Source: Xenopus tropicalis (Eukaryota; Chordata; Amphibia; Anura; Pipidae). From it: a stretch of 64,000 nucleotides of DNA. A program made the translations under genes and the position numbers. This document shows, in pieces, positions 21,023 through 33,614 of this stretch; position 1 is the stretch's first letter, and every line of letters begins with the position of its first letter. The stretch covers positions 147,919,040-147,983,039 of the forward strand of contig NC_030679.2 in the NCBI RefSeq assembly GCF_000004195.4, given 5' to 3'. Under the pieces are notes generated by a model. The model searched no databases and was not told the origin of the DNA. It worked only from the letters and a program-made list of their open reading frames with translations.

Positions 21023-22347
21023 CAGGTATGGGATCTGTTATCCAAAATGCTCAGGACCTGGGGTCTTCCGGATAAGATCTTTCCGTAGTTTGGATCTCCA
21101 TGCTTTACATTTAAATTAACCATTAATTAAACCCAATAGGGCTGTTCTGCCCCAATAAGGGGTAATTATATCTTAGTTGGGATCAAGTACAGGTACTGTT
21201 TTATTATTACAGAGAAAAGGGAATCATTTAACCATTAAATAAACCCAATAGGGCTGTTCTGCCCCCAATAAGGGGTAATTATATCTTAGTTGGGATCAAG
21301 TACAGGTACTGTTTTATTATTACAGAGAAAAGGGAATCATTTAACCATGAAATAAACCCAATAGGGCTGTTCTGCCCCAATAAGGGGTAATTATATCTTA
21401 GTTGGGATCAAGTACAGGTACTGTTTTATTATTACAGAGAAAAGGGAATCATTTAACCATGAAATAAACCCAATAGGGCTGTTCTGCCCCCAATAAGGGG
21501 TAATTATATCTTAGTTGGGATCAAGTACAGGTACTGTTTTATTATTACAGAGAAAAGGGAATCATTTAACCATGAAATAAACCCAATAGGGCTGTTCTGC
21601 CCCAATAAGGGGTAATTATATCTTAGTTGGGATCAAGTACAGGTACTGTTTTATTATTCCAGAGAAAAGGGAATCATTTAACCATGAAATAAACCCAATA
21701 GGGCTGTTCTGCCCCCAATAAGGGGTAATTATATCTTAGTTGGGATCAAGTACAGGTACTGTTTTATTATTACAGAGAAAAGGGAATCATTTAACCATTA
21801 AATAAACCCAATAGGGCTGTTCTGCCCCAATAAGGGGTAATTATATCTTAGTTGGGATCAAGTACAGGTACTGTTTTATTATTACAGAGAAAAGGGAATC
21901 ATTTAACCATTAAATAAACCCAATAGGACTGTTCTGCCCCAATAAGGGGTAATTATATCTTAGTTGGGATCAAGTACAGGTACTGTTTTATTATTACAGA
22001 GAAAAGGGAATCATTTAACCATTAAATAAACCCAATAGGACTGTTCTGCCCCAATAAGGGGTAATTATATCTTAGTTGGGATCAAGTACAGGTACTGTTT
22101 TATTATTACAGAGAAAAGGGAATCATTTAACCATGAAATAAACCCAATAGGGCTGTTCTGCCCCAATAAGGGGTAATTATATCTTAGTTGGGATCAAGTA
22201 CAGGTACTGTTTTATTATTACAGAGAAAAAGGAAATATTTTCTAAAAATTAGAATCATTTGTTTAAAATGGAGCCTAAGGGAGACAGCCTTTCTGTAATT
22301 CGGAACTTTGCAGATAACAGGTTTCCGGATAATGGATCCTATACCTG
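21023..22347 (+). mobile_element. Complete MITE carrying ten 112-bp satellite units
   Basis: Begins caggtatgggatctgtt and ends gatcctatacctg, an inverted pair flanked by TA on both sides. Between the ends, 21120-22240 is a tandem array. The landmark gatcaagtacaggtactg recurs ten times from 21181 to 22192 at about 112-bp spacing. It is the same element as the truncated copy at 3846-5026, in the opposite orientation, and has the same count of ten. Confidence 0.85.
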
Positions 22348-22649
22348 TACTATATAAAGATGGGAGCTGCAGCATAGCAAGAAATCTTGGGGCCCCACAC
22401 TGCTTAGTTAACAGGGGCCTCTGTACATTCTAGTTAGAGTAGAGGGGAGGGGGCGGCTGGGTACCTGTGCATGCCAGGCCCCTCCGTTAGCTCTGATAGG
22501 CTGACTGCAGAAACTTTTGTACCCCCCCCCCTGCCTCCCCTCATTAATCAGTGCTGGGCAAAGTGGTATTGGCACCCAAGTCAATAATATTTAGTTCTGT
22601 GCCCTGCGCACCCCCCCAGCAATTGCACGCCCGTCACATTTTTCTGTTG

Positions 22650-23615
22650 CACCTTGCCCACCCCTAGTTCCAGCCTTGCCCACCCCTAGTTCCAGCCTTG
22701 CCCACCCCTAGTTCCAGCCTTGCCCACCCCTGGTTCCAGCCTGCCCCCCCCTAGTTCCAGCCTTGCCCACCCCTGGTTCCAGCCTTGCCCACCCCTAGTT
22801 CCAGCCTTGCCCACCCCTAGTTCCAGCCTTGCCCACCCCTAGTTCCAGCCTTGCCCACCCCTGGTTCCAGCCTGCCCCCCCCTAGTTCCAGCCTTGCCCA
22901 CCCCTGGTTCCAGCCTGCCCCCCCCTAGTTCCAGCCTTGCCCACCCCTGGTTCCAGCCTGCCCCCCCCTAGTTCCAGCCTTGCCCACCCCTGGTTCCAGC
23001 CTTGCCCACCCCTAGTTCCAGCCTTGCCTACCCCTAGTTCCAGCCTTGCCCACCCCTAGTTCCAGCCTTGCCCACCCCTAGTTCCAGCCTTGCCCACCCC
23101 TAGTTCCAGCCTGCCCACCCCTAGTTCCAGCTTTGCCCACCCCTGGTTCCAGCCTTGCCCACCCCTGGTTCCAGCCTTGCCCACCCCTAGTTCCAACCTT
23201 GCCCACCCCTTGTTCCAGCCTTGCCCACCCCTAGTTCCAGCTTTGCCCACCCATGGTTCCACTCCTAGTTCCAGCCTCGCCCACCCCTGGTTCCAGCCTT
23301 GCCCACCCCTAGTTCCAGCCTTGCCCACCCCTAGTTCCAGCCTTGCCCACCCCTAGTTCCAGCCTTGCCCACCCCTGGTTCCAGCCTTGCCCAACCCTAG
23401 TTCCAGCCTTGCCCACCCCTGGTTCCAGCCTTGCCCACCCCTAGTTCCAGCCTTGCCTACCCCTGGTTCCAGCCTTGCCCACCCCTAGTTCCAGCCTTGC
23501 CTACCCCTTGTTCCACCCCTAGTTCCAGCCTTGCCCACCCCTAGTTCCAGCCTTGCCCACCCCTTGTTCCAGCCTTGCCCACCCCTGGTTCCAGCCTTGC
23601 CCACCCCTAGTTTCA
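22650..23615. repeat. 22-bp minisatellite, roughly 40 copies
   Basis: The unit cctagttccagccttgccca plus cc varies mainly at tag/tgg and by loss of the tt. The open frames on both strands here (about 90 codons) come from the lack of stops in the unit and are not genes. Confidence 0.95.
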
Positions 23616-23935
23616 AGGAGAAGTTAATCCCTTCATTGTTTTCTGTTTTATCCAGTCATTGCAGTCAGTAAGAAAGCCTTTAGGGCCATTAATCATGGCT
23701 ACTGGGGGTGACCAATCTCTCCAAAATGTCTTCCCTATAGTAAAGATTCACTTTATTGCCAGTGGGAAGGCATTTCAGGAAGAATAGTTGCCTGGGGTGG
23801 CAGCTAATCTCCCTGTGGGCCATGGCCCTTAATGAGTATCAGAAACAACAGCAACAACAACAGAAAACATTGGAGCCTGGGGAACTCACTAGAGAACATT
23901 AGAGAATAATCGTGGCAGCTTGACTGCCTATAAAG
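23616..23935. other. Spacer, no gene seen
   Basis: A short CAA-rich stretch lies near 23847-23862; nothing else is recognised. Confidence 0.5.
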
Positions 23936-24109
23936 CAGCGGTTCTCAACCTATGGGTCGGGACCCCTTCGGGGATCGAACGACACTTTCACAGGGATCGC
24001 CTAAAACACATATTTCCGATGGTCTTAGGAAAAATTTCATGGTTGGGGGTCACCACAACATGAGGAACTGTATTGAAGGGTCGCGGCATTAGGAAGGTTG
24101 AGGACCACT
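23936..24109 (+). mobile_element. SPIN-type hAT transposon, near full length non-autonomous copy
   Basis: Starts cagcggttctcaacctatgg and ends aaggttgaggaccact. Internal acacatatttccgatggtct and caccacaacatgaggaactg match the SPIN layout. No clear target duplication was seen. Confidence 0.85.
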
Positions 24110-24184
24110 TTTCCGAAGTTGCGCAAAGTTGCCTCCAGGAGGAATCTTTTCATGACTTCAGATTACCAAAGGGCTTTCTCAATG

Positions 24185-24475
24185 CCAACATCTATTGTTG
24201 CCACACAAGCATGAAAAAAGGTCCTTGGGGATGCCAAGTTAGGGCTGTGATTGGCTATTCAGTAGCCCCATGTGGACTTCTAGCATGCAGGAGGTTCTGC
24301 TTGGAGTAAACTGTGTCTTAGTGCTTTCAAAACATGTTTCCATACAAGATATTTAAAAATGGGTGCCTACTTTAAGGTCACTGGAAGCAACATCAAAGGG
24401 GGTGGCCACTGGTTGGGGGTCATGACAGCTGTCATTCTGATGCCAAGAATAGGAAGCATCAGAGGAATAAGAAGT
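24185..24475 (-). mobile_element. hAT-type MITE fragment
   Basis: Contains gtgattggctattcagtagc, ccccatgtggact and ggtcactggaagcaacatca. These are complementary to pieces of 18429-18636 and shared with 35500-35765. Boundaries are approximate. Confidence 0.6.
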
Positions 24476-27400
24476 GATATCCCAACACTAAAGCTTTTCA
24501 GCACAATAGCGCCTGGTTTGTGCTGCATCTTGGGTGAAAAAAACATGATGAGCCCTATCACTACATATGTTGGTGTGATGAAGGTGATCTTCTTTGTGAG
24601 TGGGTTCTTCCATCTAAAATGAAATTTCTGGGAACGTCTTTACCAAGAGGCCCCATAGTTTGCAATGAATGACTGCAGATATTGAACCAAGATGTATGTA
24701 CCAATGGCTACAATGGTCTACATTTAGATCGCGTCTTTGGAAGGTGGCAAAATGAAGAGGTAGTTATTAAGAGTCAAGTGCTCTGATATTTGCTCAATAA
24801 GAAAGAGAATCGGGCTAAATAGAACCAGGGAGAGCACCCTTGGGGTTGCTGTCTACTAGAGCTGAATGCAGCCATAGAGAACATAGCTGGGGCTGTAACC
24901 AACCTGAATGGAATGCCCGAGACTGATGAAGGACATGTCCAAAAGCAAATCTGAAGAACCTCAGACTGAATACTTCTTGTGTGTCTTTGCCTGAATCACT
25001 AGTCATAGAAACAAAAGCAATATATGGAGGCATAACAACAAACAGAACAATGGAAAACCAACCATTTTAATTTGTAAAGTTGGCAAAAACCACACATAAT
25101 GGCTTATTAACCAACCCAAACGCATTTTGCAAAGTGCTCAAAAGGAGGAAAAACTGACCACGTTGGCGCTATTCTCATTCAAGGTACCTGAATCCACCCA
25201 TGCAACTTGAAACAAGTCCCATTCCTCCTACTCTGTTGAACTGGGGCGACTGACCTGGCCATAAAACAAATGTCTCCTTAGCGACTTGCGCCCATAGACG
25301 CCGATGACTCGGCACCAAGTCATTTACATGGTAATGTCATTATTGTTGCCATTTCCTACTGTGAAAAACTTGTGCTACAAAGTTGTACAAGTTTTAATGG
25401 AAGCTTCTTAGTGGCTATTGGGCGGGAAATGCGGCATTGTGGCGATTTGGGCCAAAATGTTTTTTTCTTTTGCACCCAGGAGACCAACCCTTTTTATAAA
25501 GAAAATTAGTATTAACTATGTTGCCAAACAGTACAAACACCTGCCCGGGGCTTAATTATTCCCCCGCAGATTAATCATCTTCCACAGAATTCCCAATTCT
25601 ATCTGAGCTCCACTGGGATTTGCCTCTTCTGTAACTGTGCAATAAACCTATAAATGGACACTTAACAAGATTCTGTGTTCCTTCAATCCATTCGATATGC
25701 TTGGAGCTTGAGAAGAAGCAGATTTTAGGGGTTGATGGATGAGCTGGAGATGTTCCTCAGGAAAAAATAAAGAGGCCTCTGAGGTGGGCATTATACTCCT
25801 CAGAACCTTGGTAAGTGAAGTCCGTGGCTTGTCTAGGTGATGTTCTGCAGGTTTGTTGGAATTTCGTCATTTCATAAGTGCAATAATATTATTATATATG
25901 TTTATATAATGTTTGCAAAGTGCCATTTAAGATGCCAAAGGCCAGTTGAGCTCTGTCTTTGCCCAAGTATAGATCAACACAAATAAACTTCTTCAAGTGC
26001 TTGGGATAGATCTTTCTTCTGCAAGTGATTACTTCAATGATTACTCAGCAAGTCCAGTTTCTCTAGATTCATTTATACTAAATATTCCTCGACCTGGATG
26101 AATGAAAATCTTCATAGTCATATTTCTTCTGAAAAATATTGTCTTATGGAACCCTTTCCTTCCATTGCCAAGGCAGTAACTCTTCTAGGGACATGAATAC
26201 CCAGCTAAAGCACATTCCGTCATTCTACTTCTGCCATTGTGCCGAAAACCTCCACTTCTGTTTGGGCTGGAAGGAAAGGTCTCAATGGGAAAAAGAGAAC
26301 ATAATATATATTTAGTGTAATTATGATGAACAATTGGAAACTCTCCTGTGTATCTGTGCCTTCAAACACTGTATGTGTTGTGTATAATTGCTAAATAGTG
26401 TCTACAAACTATTATTATGTAGCATTATATCTGCCGGTGCCTTTGTTTCAATTCCATCAACCTTGTGGACTCTCGAGGGCGGTTTCCATGAATTTCAGTT
26501 GTACGAGTTCTCCATTTATTGAGAATTTCATCCTTGTATTATGTGAGATTGTGGGAGATTGGTTCTTTAGATCTCATATACAAGAGTGACTAAGGCATAG
26601 ATGCACAGGAGAGTTTGTGACTGATGAAAATAAATATTACACTTTATATATTTGTCTCTCTTTTTTTAATAGAGACAGAAGAGGACACTCCAGCACATAT
26701 TGCATTATGTTGCTCATAGTTGGTATACGCTATATGGATAATTTACTATGTGCAGAGCAGGGTGCAAAAGCCAAAGAAATTAGGAGAAATCGGCACTTTT
26801 GCACTTTGCTCACTGGAACATTCCTTCAGGTTTCTGCTGTCAAAAATAGAGGCATATATCTGAGTTTGCACACTGAGTTTGCTTCCTACATTTGGCAGCT
26901 CTATAATCATGAGAGGCTGGAAACGGGAAGGTCGGTAGGAGAATTCCTCTTCCACCCCTTACTTGTTCCTTAACATGCTCTTCAACCATACTTGAAAATT
27001 AGGGGCATCAGTGCTAAACACTTTGCTCCATGAGGTGTAGAACCGAACACAACAATGAGGTGCAGAACACAAGACCCTAGACCGGAGTACTCTTTGAAAG
27101 GAGTTTATGTCAATAATCCCTTATATAATGCATGGTTTGTGTTATTTTGTTCTACTGTTGTAGCTGGGCGTGAACTGATGGAGTTAATATTCCAGATCAC
27201 TTATTTGACATTGACTGAACAAGTGAGACTTGAGGTCTAAGCCTACATCAAGTTACAATGTGTGCCAAAGAGTGGCTATTTACAGTTAAAGCACTGCATG
27301 CTTCAGTTATTTGTTGGGTACTTACTTGGTTTGGGTTTGGGCACCTTGAATGGACTTGGCAAGTGACTTTGGACTTGTCCAACACTTAACAACAGAGGTC

Positions 27401-28190
27401 ATTTACAAATGCAAGTTCGGTGTGCAATTTAGGATGCAAGTGACCATGTTTTCTACCCATACAGTAGTGTTTTCTCCAAAGGTCCAGCATAATTGTGGCC
27501 ATCCAAACTACCACAATTGTGTCTGTTGTGCCAAAAAAGATAAATTTGTGCTTGTGTTTGATGCAAAATCAGTTACAACTGCCAGATCCAGGGTGCTTAT
27601 AGCTGGGCTTCCCAGCATAAATTGAGCACCATTCATTAGGATGGAGATATTGGAAACAGTATGGAGATGTAAATCCATTGTGCCCATTTTAGAGCACCTA
27701 CACTTGTGTTGGCATTTGTAAATGATCCTCTTTATCATTTAGTTCATATCTGTAGTCTTACTCCACCAGAACCAAGGATGAGTAAAATTTCTTGAATGGT
27801 TGGTGGACAGGATTCTCCTGTACTAGCCTCATTATAGGTGTAACATGTTGGTATTAAAAATGATGAATGTAGTATCACCCAGTGTCACAGACCATGACAA
27901 CAGTTCAAAAGTCTGTATAATAGAAGGAAAATCTGATTGGAAAGTATGTACCAAGGATTTAATACAAATCTGAGAGCTGTGTATCAATGTATGCCCCAAT
28001 GTGCCATTAGTAATTATAATACTATTGTTATCTTGTATTTATAAAGCAACAGCATATTCCATGTGGCCGGAGAAAGTGGAATCATCTAGGTTCATTAGTT
28101 CTTCAAAAGAAACCTTAAATGAAGACCTCTCATCCTCATCCTTCATTTATTCAGTTATTTTGCTCCACTCAACTGATCATCTGAACTAAA
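24476..28190. other. Gene-poor stretch
   Basis: No gene is recognised. On the minus strand 24380-25080 has several hydrophobic open pieces broken by stops, which could be an old membrane-protein pseudogene, but no diagnostic motif was found. 26045-26115 is a fragment of the palindromic MITE at 17820. The open frames between 26398 and 27625 carry no family signature. Confidence 0.5.
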
Positions 28191-28191
28191 T

Positions 28192-28850
28192 CTTCTTCAT
28201 TTGTTCTTCAAAAGAATATTTTCCAGTTAACCAAAAATGAAGACCTCTCATTGATTCAGCTGTTCTGCTCCACTCAACTCATCATCTGAACTAAACCTTC
28301 TTCTTTATTCATAGGTTCTTCAAAACAATATTTTCTTATAAATGAAGACCTCTCATTGATTCAGCTGTTCTGCTCCACTCAACTCATCATCTGAACTAAA
28401 CCTTCTTCTTTATTCATAGGTTCTTCAAAAGAATATTTTCTGATAAATGAAGACCTCTCATTCTCACTCATTCAGCTGTTCTGCTCCACTCAACTCATCA
28501 TCTGAACTAAACCTTCTTCTTTATTCATAGGTTCTTCAAAATAATATTTTCTTATAAATGAAGACCTCTCATTCTCACTCATTCAGCTGTTCTGCTCCAC
28601 TCAACTCATCATCTGAACTAAACCTTCTTCTTTATTCATAGGTTCTTCAAAAGAATATTTTCTGATAAATGAAGACCTCTCATTCTCACTCATTCAGCTG
28701 TTCTGCTCCACTCAACTGATCATCTGATCTAAACCTTCTTCATTCATTGTTTCTTCAAAAGAATATTTTCTGATAAATGAAGACCTCTCATTCTCACTCA
28801 TTAAGATGTTCTGCTCCACTCAACTGATCTTCTGAACTGAACTTTCTTCA
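28192..28850. repeat. Tandem repeat of about 107-119 bp, about six copies
   Basis: Landmarks cagctgttctgctccactca and ttcttcaaaagaatattttc repeat in register. The array ends about 200 bp before the OR gene at 29046. Non-coding. Confidence 0.85.
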
Positions 28851-29045
28851 TGCCGTGCTAATGATCTTTTAAACTTGGCTGCTAATAGGACTTCCACCTT
28901 CCATCTTCGAACTGTGAAATCCTCCCCATCAACAATACCATAATAAAATTGTACTTTTTATTGCCATGAACGCCCCTGTTCTTACTCATCTCTTCTATGA
29001 GCCTGAGATGAGACCAAATGTATGAATGTTCTTATACACAAAACA

Positions 29046-29963
29046 ATGAGTCAGACAAACCAAACATCTATAACAGAAATTGTCCTTCTGGGGTTTGAAG
29101 GACCTGTAAACATCAGAGTCATAATGTTTATCTTGCTTTTTGTCATTTACATGGGGTCCTTAGGAGGAAATTCTTTAATAATACTCTTGGTGTCTCTTAG
29201 TCAACGTCTCCATTCTCCAATGTACTTCTTCCTTTGCCACCTGTCTGTAACCGATATCATTATCTCTTCCAGTGTTGTTCCTAATATGATGTATTTCTCA
29301 TTACAAGGCAGAGGTATTATTTCATTTTCCAACTGCCTCACCCAACTGTTCTTCTTTGGTATGGCCATAGGAGTTGAGTGCCTTATCCTCACTGTCATGT
29401 CCTATGACCGATACCTCGCCATTTGCAGACCTCTACATTATAACTCCATTATGGGCCTCAGACTTCAGTCCCTGTTGGTCACATTCAGTTGGCTTGTAGG
29501 CTTTTCTGCACCTTTTATAATTGCTTGCAGCATACCTACATTAGATTTCTGTGGCCCAAATATTATTAACCGTTGCTTTTTGGAGCTTTCCTGCTCGGAC
29601 ACTTTTCTGATTAATTCTGAACTTCTTCTGACCGGATACCCAATGACGGTCATTGCTTTCATGTTCATTATCGTAACATATGTCAACATCTTTCGCATGA
29701 TCTTTGGAAGTTCCATCACCATTGGGAGACAAAGGGCCTTTTCAACCTGCAGCTCCCACCTTACTGTTGTCTGTGCTTATTATGGCTCACTAATTATTAA
29801 CTATATGATTCCCATCAAGGGAGACACCATCATAATCAACAAATATTTATCTCTTCTCTACACAGTGATGACGCCCTTGTTCAACCCCATCATATACACA
29901 CTAAGAAATAAGGAGATAAGGCTTGCATTCAATTATTACCTCCAGAGGTCCACAGTTACTTAG
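29046..29963 (+). CDS. Class II olfactory receptor with a loop-2 deletion, 305 aa
   Basis: Intronless OR. The ATG at 29046 gives NQT at residues 5-7; another in-frame ATG at 29022 would add eight residues. Marks: GGNSLI in TM1, HSPMYFFLCHLS in TM2, MSYDRYLAICRPLHY, GRQRAFSTCSSHL, PLFNPIIYTLRNK. Compared with 31987 and 61799, about six codons are missing in extracellular loop 2: relatives read HFFCDL then PLL before SCSDT, while here NRCFLEL directly precedes SCSDT (29568-29597). The conserved FFCD block, which carries the cysteine that pairs with the TM3 cysteine, is gone, although a Cys remains nearby in RCF. The frame is intact, so it is left as a CDS, but correct folding is uncertain. Confidence 0.88.
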   Translation: MSQTNQTSITEIVLLGFEGPVNIRVIMFILLFVIYMGSLGGNSLIILLVSLSQRLHSPMYFFLCHLSVTDIIISSSVVPNMMYFSLQGRGIISFSNCLTQLFFFGMAIGVECLILTVMSYDRYLAICRPLHYNSIMGLRLQSLLVTFSWLVGFSAPFIIACSIPTLDFCGPNIINRCFLELSCSDTFLINSELLLTGYPMTVIAFMFIIVTYVNIFRMIFGSSITIGRQRAFSTCSSHLTVVCAYYGSLIINYMIPIKGDTIIINKYLSLLYTVMTPLFNPIIYTLRNKEIRLAFNYYLQRSTVT

Positions 29964-31069
29964 CTTTCATTAATTATTTATTGGGACAATGAGGACCTTT
30001 AGTCAACATGTTGAAAAAGCTTCCTTCTATTTAAGTGAACTTGGAGCCCACTTTTAGATTATTGTCGATCCCTTCTTGGTTCTTCAGAGCAATTATGGGA
30101 GACGGAAAAGTATGTTCATCAAAATATTCAGCTTAGGTAAATCCCCTATAAACTCCTTCCTATCTAACTGCAGATTCTGGTCCTTCACACCGTTTTGGCA
30201 GCTTTTCTGCTCAGGTATGGGCACCCCTGATGGGCCTACCCGACCAATATCTGCCCTAAAATTGGCCAGATCTCAACCGGGCAGGTTTGATTTTCCATCA
30301 GCTTGTTGATGTGGTCCCTGATCCGATGGCGCCTGTGGTATTTACATCCTAGCTGGTTCTTATTAACATTTCTTTATCCTTGTACAGTTTATATAGTTTA
30401 TATAAAACCCCAAGATATCCATTTCTTACTGGTAAACCTGTCTTGTTCCCATGGTATGTGGGTCTGTTGAAGTAGATGGCTCTGCACAAAGGGCCAGAGG
30501 TATAGGTAGGCCTTAGTCTAGGAGACCAAGACTAAGCCCTAAGGTGACCTTTAGTTAGAGCTACATCAAGAAGAACTAGTGGTGGATTAGCATTTGCCAG
30601 GTGATACCTACCTTAGTGTAGAGATCACTGATGGAAAGGGTCTTGGGCAATGTTTATCAATGAGAGGCTTCCGCTGTAGGGGACTGTAGAGCACTGTGGT
30701 GTCCATTCATAGGTAAAACTATCCTCCCACTTTATTCTGTCTATAACCTGGCTGGTTTCTGGTATTTGAGTACATCTGTAGCAACCATTTCAGTGTATTA
30801 AGGAAACACCCTTTCAGTTCAATAAACTTTAGTTCATGTTTATCTCATTTATCTCATTCTTTTCACTGTCCCATCACCTTAAGTTACAGTTCAGCAACAA
30901 CACATTTCCACCAGACACTTCAAGTGAAGGCTTAAACAAGGGGTCACAATGTAACAATGCTCTGTTTAAAGCGGTTTTAAGGGAAACCATTTGACCACAC
31001 CCCATCTACCTGTTGGCCACACCCCAACTGTGTGTTACACTGAGTTTTTGACAAAAAACAATGTTGATT
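29964..31069. other. Spacer, no gene seen
   Basis: No coding or RNA feature recognised. 30210-30345 (gatgggcctacccgaccaat, gtggtccctgatccgatgg) resembles 47220-47395 and is a dispersed repeat piece. Confidence 0.5.
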
Positions 31070-31730
31070 TAATTAAAGAGACACTGTCATGATGTTTATG
31101 GGGCACTTTTTATCTCTAAATGACACTGTTACACAGCAAATAATTCCCTTTTTTTTCCCATTTAACCTTTTATTCTTGAACCAACAAATGTATTTGTAGC
31201 TGTAATATTGGTGTGTAGGCGCCATCTCAGTGCCTTGTGCCTGAGTCTGAGCTTTCAGCCAGCGCTACACATTAGAACTGCTTTCAGCTAACCTATTGTT
31301 TCTCCTACTCCCATGTAACTGGAGGAGTCCCAAGCCGGACTTGGATTTCTTACTATTGAGTGCTATTCTGATACCTACTGGGAGCTGCTATCTTGCTCCC
31401 TTCCCATTGTTCTGCTGATCGGCTGCTGGGGGTGAGGGGGGGGGGATATCACTCCAACTTGCAGCGCAGCAGTAAAGTGTGCCTGAATCTGAGCTTTCAG
31501 CCAGCGCTACACATTAGAACTGCTTTCAGCTAACCTATTGTTTCTCCTACTCCCATGTAACTGGGGGAGTCCCAAGCCGGACTTGGGTTTCTTACTATTG
31601 AGTGCTATTCTGATACCTACTGGGAGCTGCTATCTTGCTCCCTTCCCATTGTTCTGCTGATCAGCTGCTGGGGGGGGAGGGGGGGACATTCCGTTGCTCT
31701 CTATTTCTTTCTATCACATTTAGAAACACA
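31070..31730. mobile_element. TTAA-type MITE with internal 240-bp tandem units
   Basis: Starts ttaaagagacactgtcatga at about 31070. From 31240 it carries two units of the 240-bp repeat also seen at 13168-13835 (landmark atgtaact at 31313 and 31555). The right end is not clear. Confidence 0.6.
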
Positions 31731-31986
31731 TTTTTAAAGAAAAGTTATTGTATCACAAAAAGAGGAATTGGGAATGAAATGGTTAGGAACTACAAGTCAT
31801 TGTTTTCTTCAGAGATTGTGTTGTATTTATGGAACACACTGCACTCTTCAAACTCCACCAGGGCCTATTCCCTAATGTACAGTCAAGATATAACTGGGTA
31901 TAAGGCTTATATATTCCCTGATACCGACACACAGTTCAGATGAATGAGGGATTCACTAGCAGATGAGTAAAGTCCAATGACATGAA

Positions 31987-32931
31987 ATGATTGAGAGAAA
32001 TCAGACATATTTTGCCGACATCGTGCTTCTTGGGCTTGAAGGACCTCTTGGCGTCAGGATCATTATTTTTCTCATGTTTTTTATTGTATACATGGTCACT
32101 TTAGGGGGAAATTCCCTAATCATGGTTTTAGTGTTAATAACTTACCGTCTCCAATCTCCCATGTACTTCTTCCTCTGCCACTTGTCCATAATGGATATAA
32201 TAATCTCTTCCAATGTTGTTCCGGTCCTGCTGTATGTCACTTTGACAGGTAGAGGAACAATCTCATTCTCCAGTTGCCTTACCCAGCTTTTCTTCTTTGG
32301 ACTATCAGCAGATGTTGAGTGTCTGCTTCTTACAGTCATGTCCTATGATCGATTCCTCGCTATCTGTAACCCATTACATTATAAGTCAATCATGGTCCCT
32401 AAACTTCAATTACTAATGGTCATGTGCTGCTGGCTGGTCGGGTTAGCTATAGCTTCCCTGGTTATTGTCCATATACTGGAATTACAATTCTGTGGCGCTA
32501 ATATCATTGACCATTTTTTCTGCGACCTTGATCCTCTTTTGGATTCGTCGTGTTCTGATACATCATTGGTGAGAACTGAAATTCTTGTGGCAGGAATCCC
32601 AGTAACAGTCTTTGCAGTTGTGTTTATCGTTGTAACGTACATCTGTATCTTCTGCACCATCTTCGGGAGATCCACCACCACCACCAACGGTAGGAAGAAA
32701 GCCTTCTCCACCTGCAGCTCTCACTTGACTGTCGTCTGCATTTATTATGGGACACTAATTAGTAATTATATTATCCCAATGGCTGGGCAGACAGTTAATC
32801 TAACCAAATACCTTTCCCTTTTGTACACGGTTATTACTCCCTTGTTGAACCCCCTCATATACACACTGAGAAATCAGGAGATCAGGTCTGCTCTAGTTGG
32901 TTATACATCAAAGTTAGTTGATCAGTTTTAA
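31987..32931 (+). CDS. Class II olfactory receptor, intact, 314 aa
   Basis: Intronless OR. The ATG at 31987 places RNQT at residues 4-7. Marks: GGNSLI, QSPMYFFLCHLS, MSYDRFLAICNPLHY, a complete loop 2 (DHFFCDLDPLL then SCSDTS), KKAFSTCSSHL, PLLNPLIYTLRNQE. In intracellular loop 3 a short ACC microsatellite (32671-32686) encodes a run of four Thr (STTTTNGR), one or two residues longer than in relatives. It belongs to the same subgroup as 29046 and 61799 (N-terminal IVLLGLEGP type). Confidence 0.95.
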   Translation: MIERNQTYFADIVLLGLEGPLGVRIIIFLMFFIVYMVTLGGNSLIMVLVLITYRLQSPMYFFLCHLSIMDIIISSNVVPVLLYVTLTGRGTISFSSCLTQLFFFGLSADVECLLLTVMSYDRFLAICNPLHYKSIMVPKLQLLMVMCCWLVGLAIASLVIVHILELQFCGANIIDHFFCDLDPLLDSSCSDTSLVRTEILVAGIPVTVFAVVFIVVTYICIFCTIFGRSTTTTNGRKKAFSTCSSHLTVVCIYYGTLISNYIIPMAGQTVNLTKYLSLLYTVITPLLNPLIYTLRNQEIRSALVGYTSKLVDQF

Positions 32932-33540
32932 GCACAATATTTTACTTGCCCTTCCTCAAGATATAAAAGATAATAGACAATGGACCAGATTAAAGTGATG
33001 AGAAAACATTATTTTATGGTTTTCCGCACAAGGACCAGTTTTTCCCATAGAGTAGACCACAAAGGGACAGATTCGCTCAACGTTACATCCGGACTATTGT
33101 AAGAACAGTAAAAAAACTTGGAATATTTGGCCTGAACTAGATTTAAGACTTATTTGGTTGATCGAAGCAATAGATTCTGGAACTGTCATCAGTTACGCAG
33201 AGTTTTTGAAGAAAAGACAAGGAGATGCTTCTTCCAATAGGCAATAGGACCTGATGATGGTAATAGGACTGACCATGTTGAGGAATGGCAGAATGGCTTT
33301 AACATCAGGGGGGGAACTTTCTAGCAAGGTATCAAAACGTGAAGCAGAGTAAGAAACAGGCAGCAGAGAATCAGAACCGATAACCGTCGGGGGGTCAGGC
33401 CAGGAACAACATTCAAAAATGCTCCATCTGATAAAGTTGGTCCAAGTGTAAATCTCTATAGACTTTAAAAGCCACTGGGGTAAATTAAAAAAGAAGCATT
33501 TATTTGTATATAAATAGTCTTTATTTGATTGTACTGTATA
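32932..33540. other. Spacer between the OR and the GST gene
   Basis: No feature recognised; 33480-33540 is likely beyond the GST transcript end. Confidence 0.5.
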
Positions 33541-33545
33541 TGGTA

Positions 33546-33551
33546 TTTATT
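33546..33551 (-). terminator. Polyadenylation signal of the proximal GSTP gene
   Basis: AATAAA on the minus strand, 64 bp after the stop. The surrounding sequence (gtatttatttgaat on the plus strand) is shared with the distal gene at 43893-43898, which supports real 3' UTR homology. Confidence 0.7.
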
Positions 33552-33614
33552 TGAATACATGTGGTTTTTAGGTACATTGCATTGAGACATTGCAAGTAAA
33601 ATAAAGAATAAACA

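Noticed and set aside
22650..23615. Possible CRISPR-like array
   Set aside because: Units are contiguous with no unique spacers, and the genome is a vertebrate; it is a minisatellite.
24367..25033. Possible membrane-receptor pseudogene on the minus strand
   Set aside because: Hydrophobic pieces are broken by many stops and no GPCR landmark could be matched; left as unresolved spacer.
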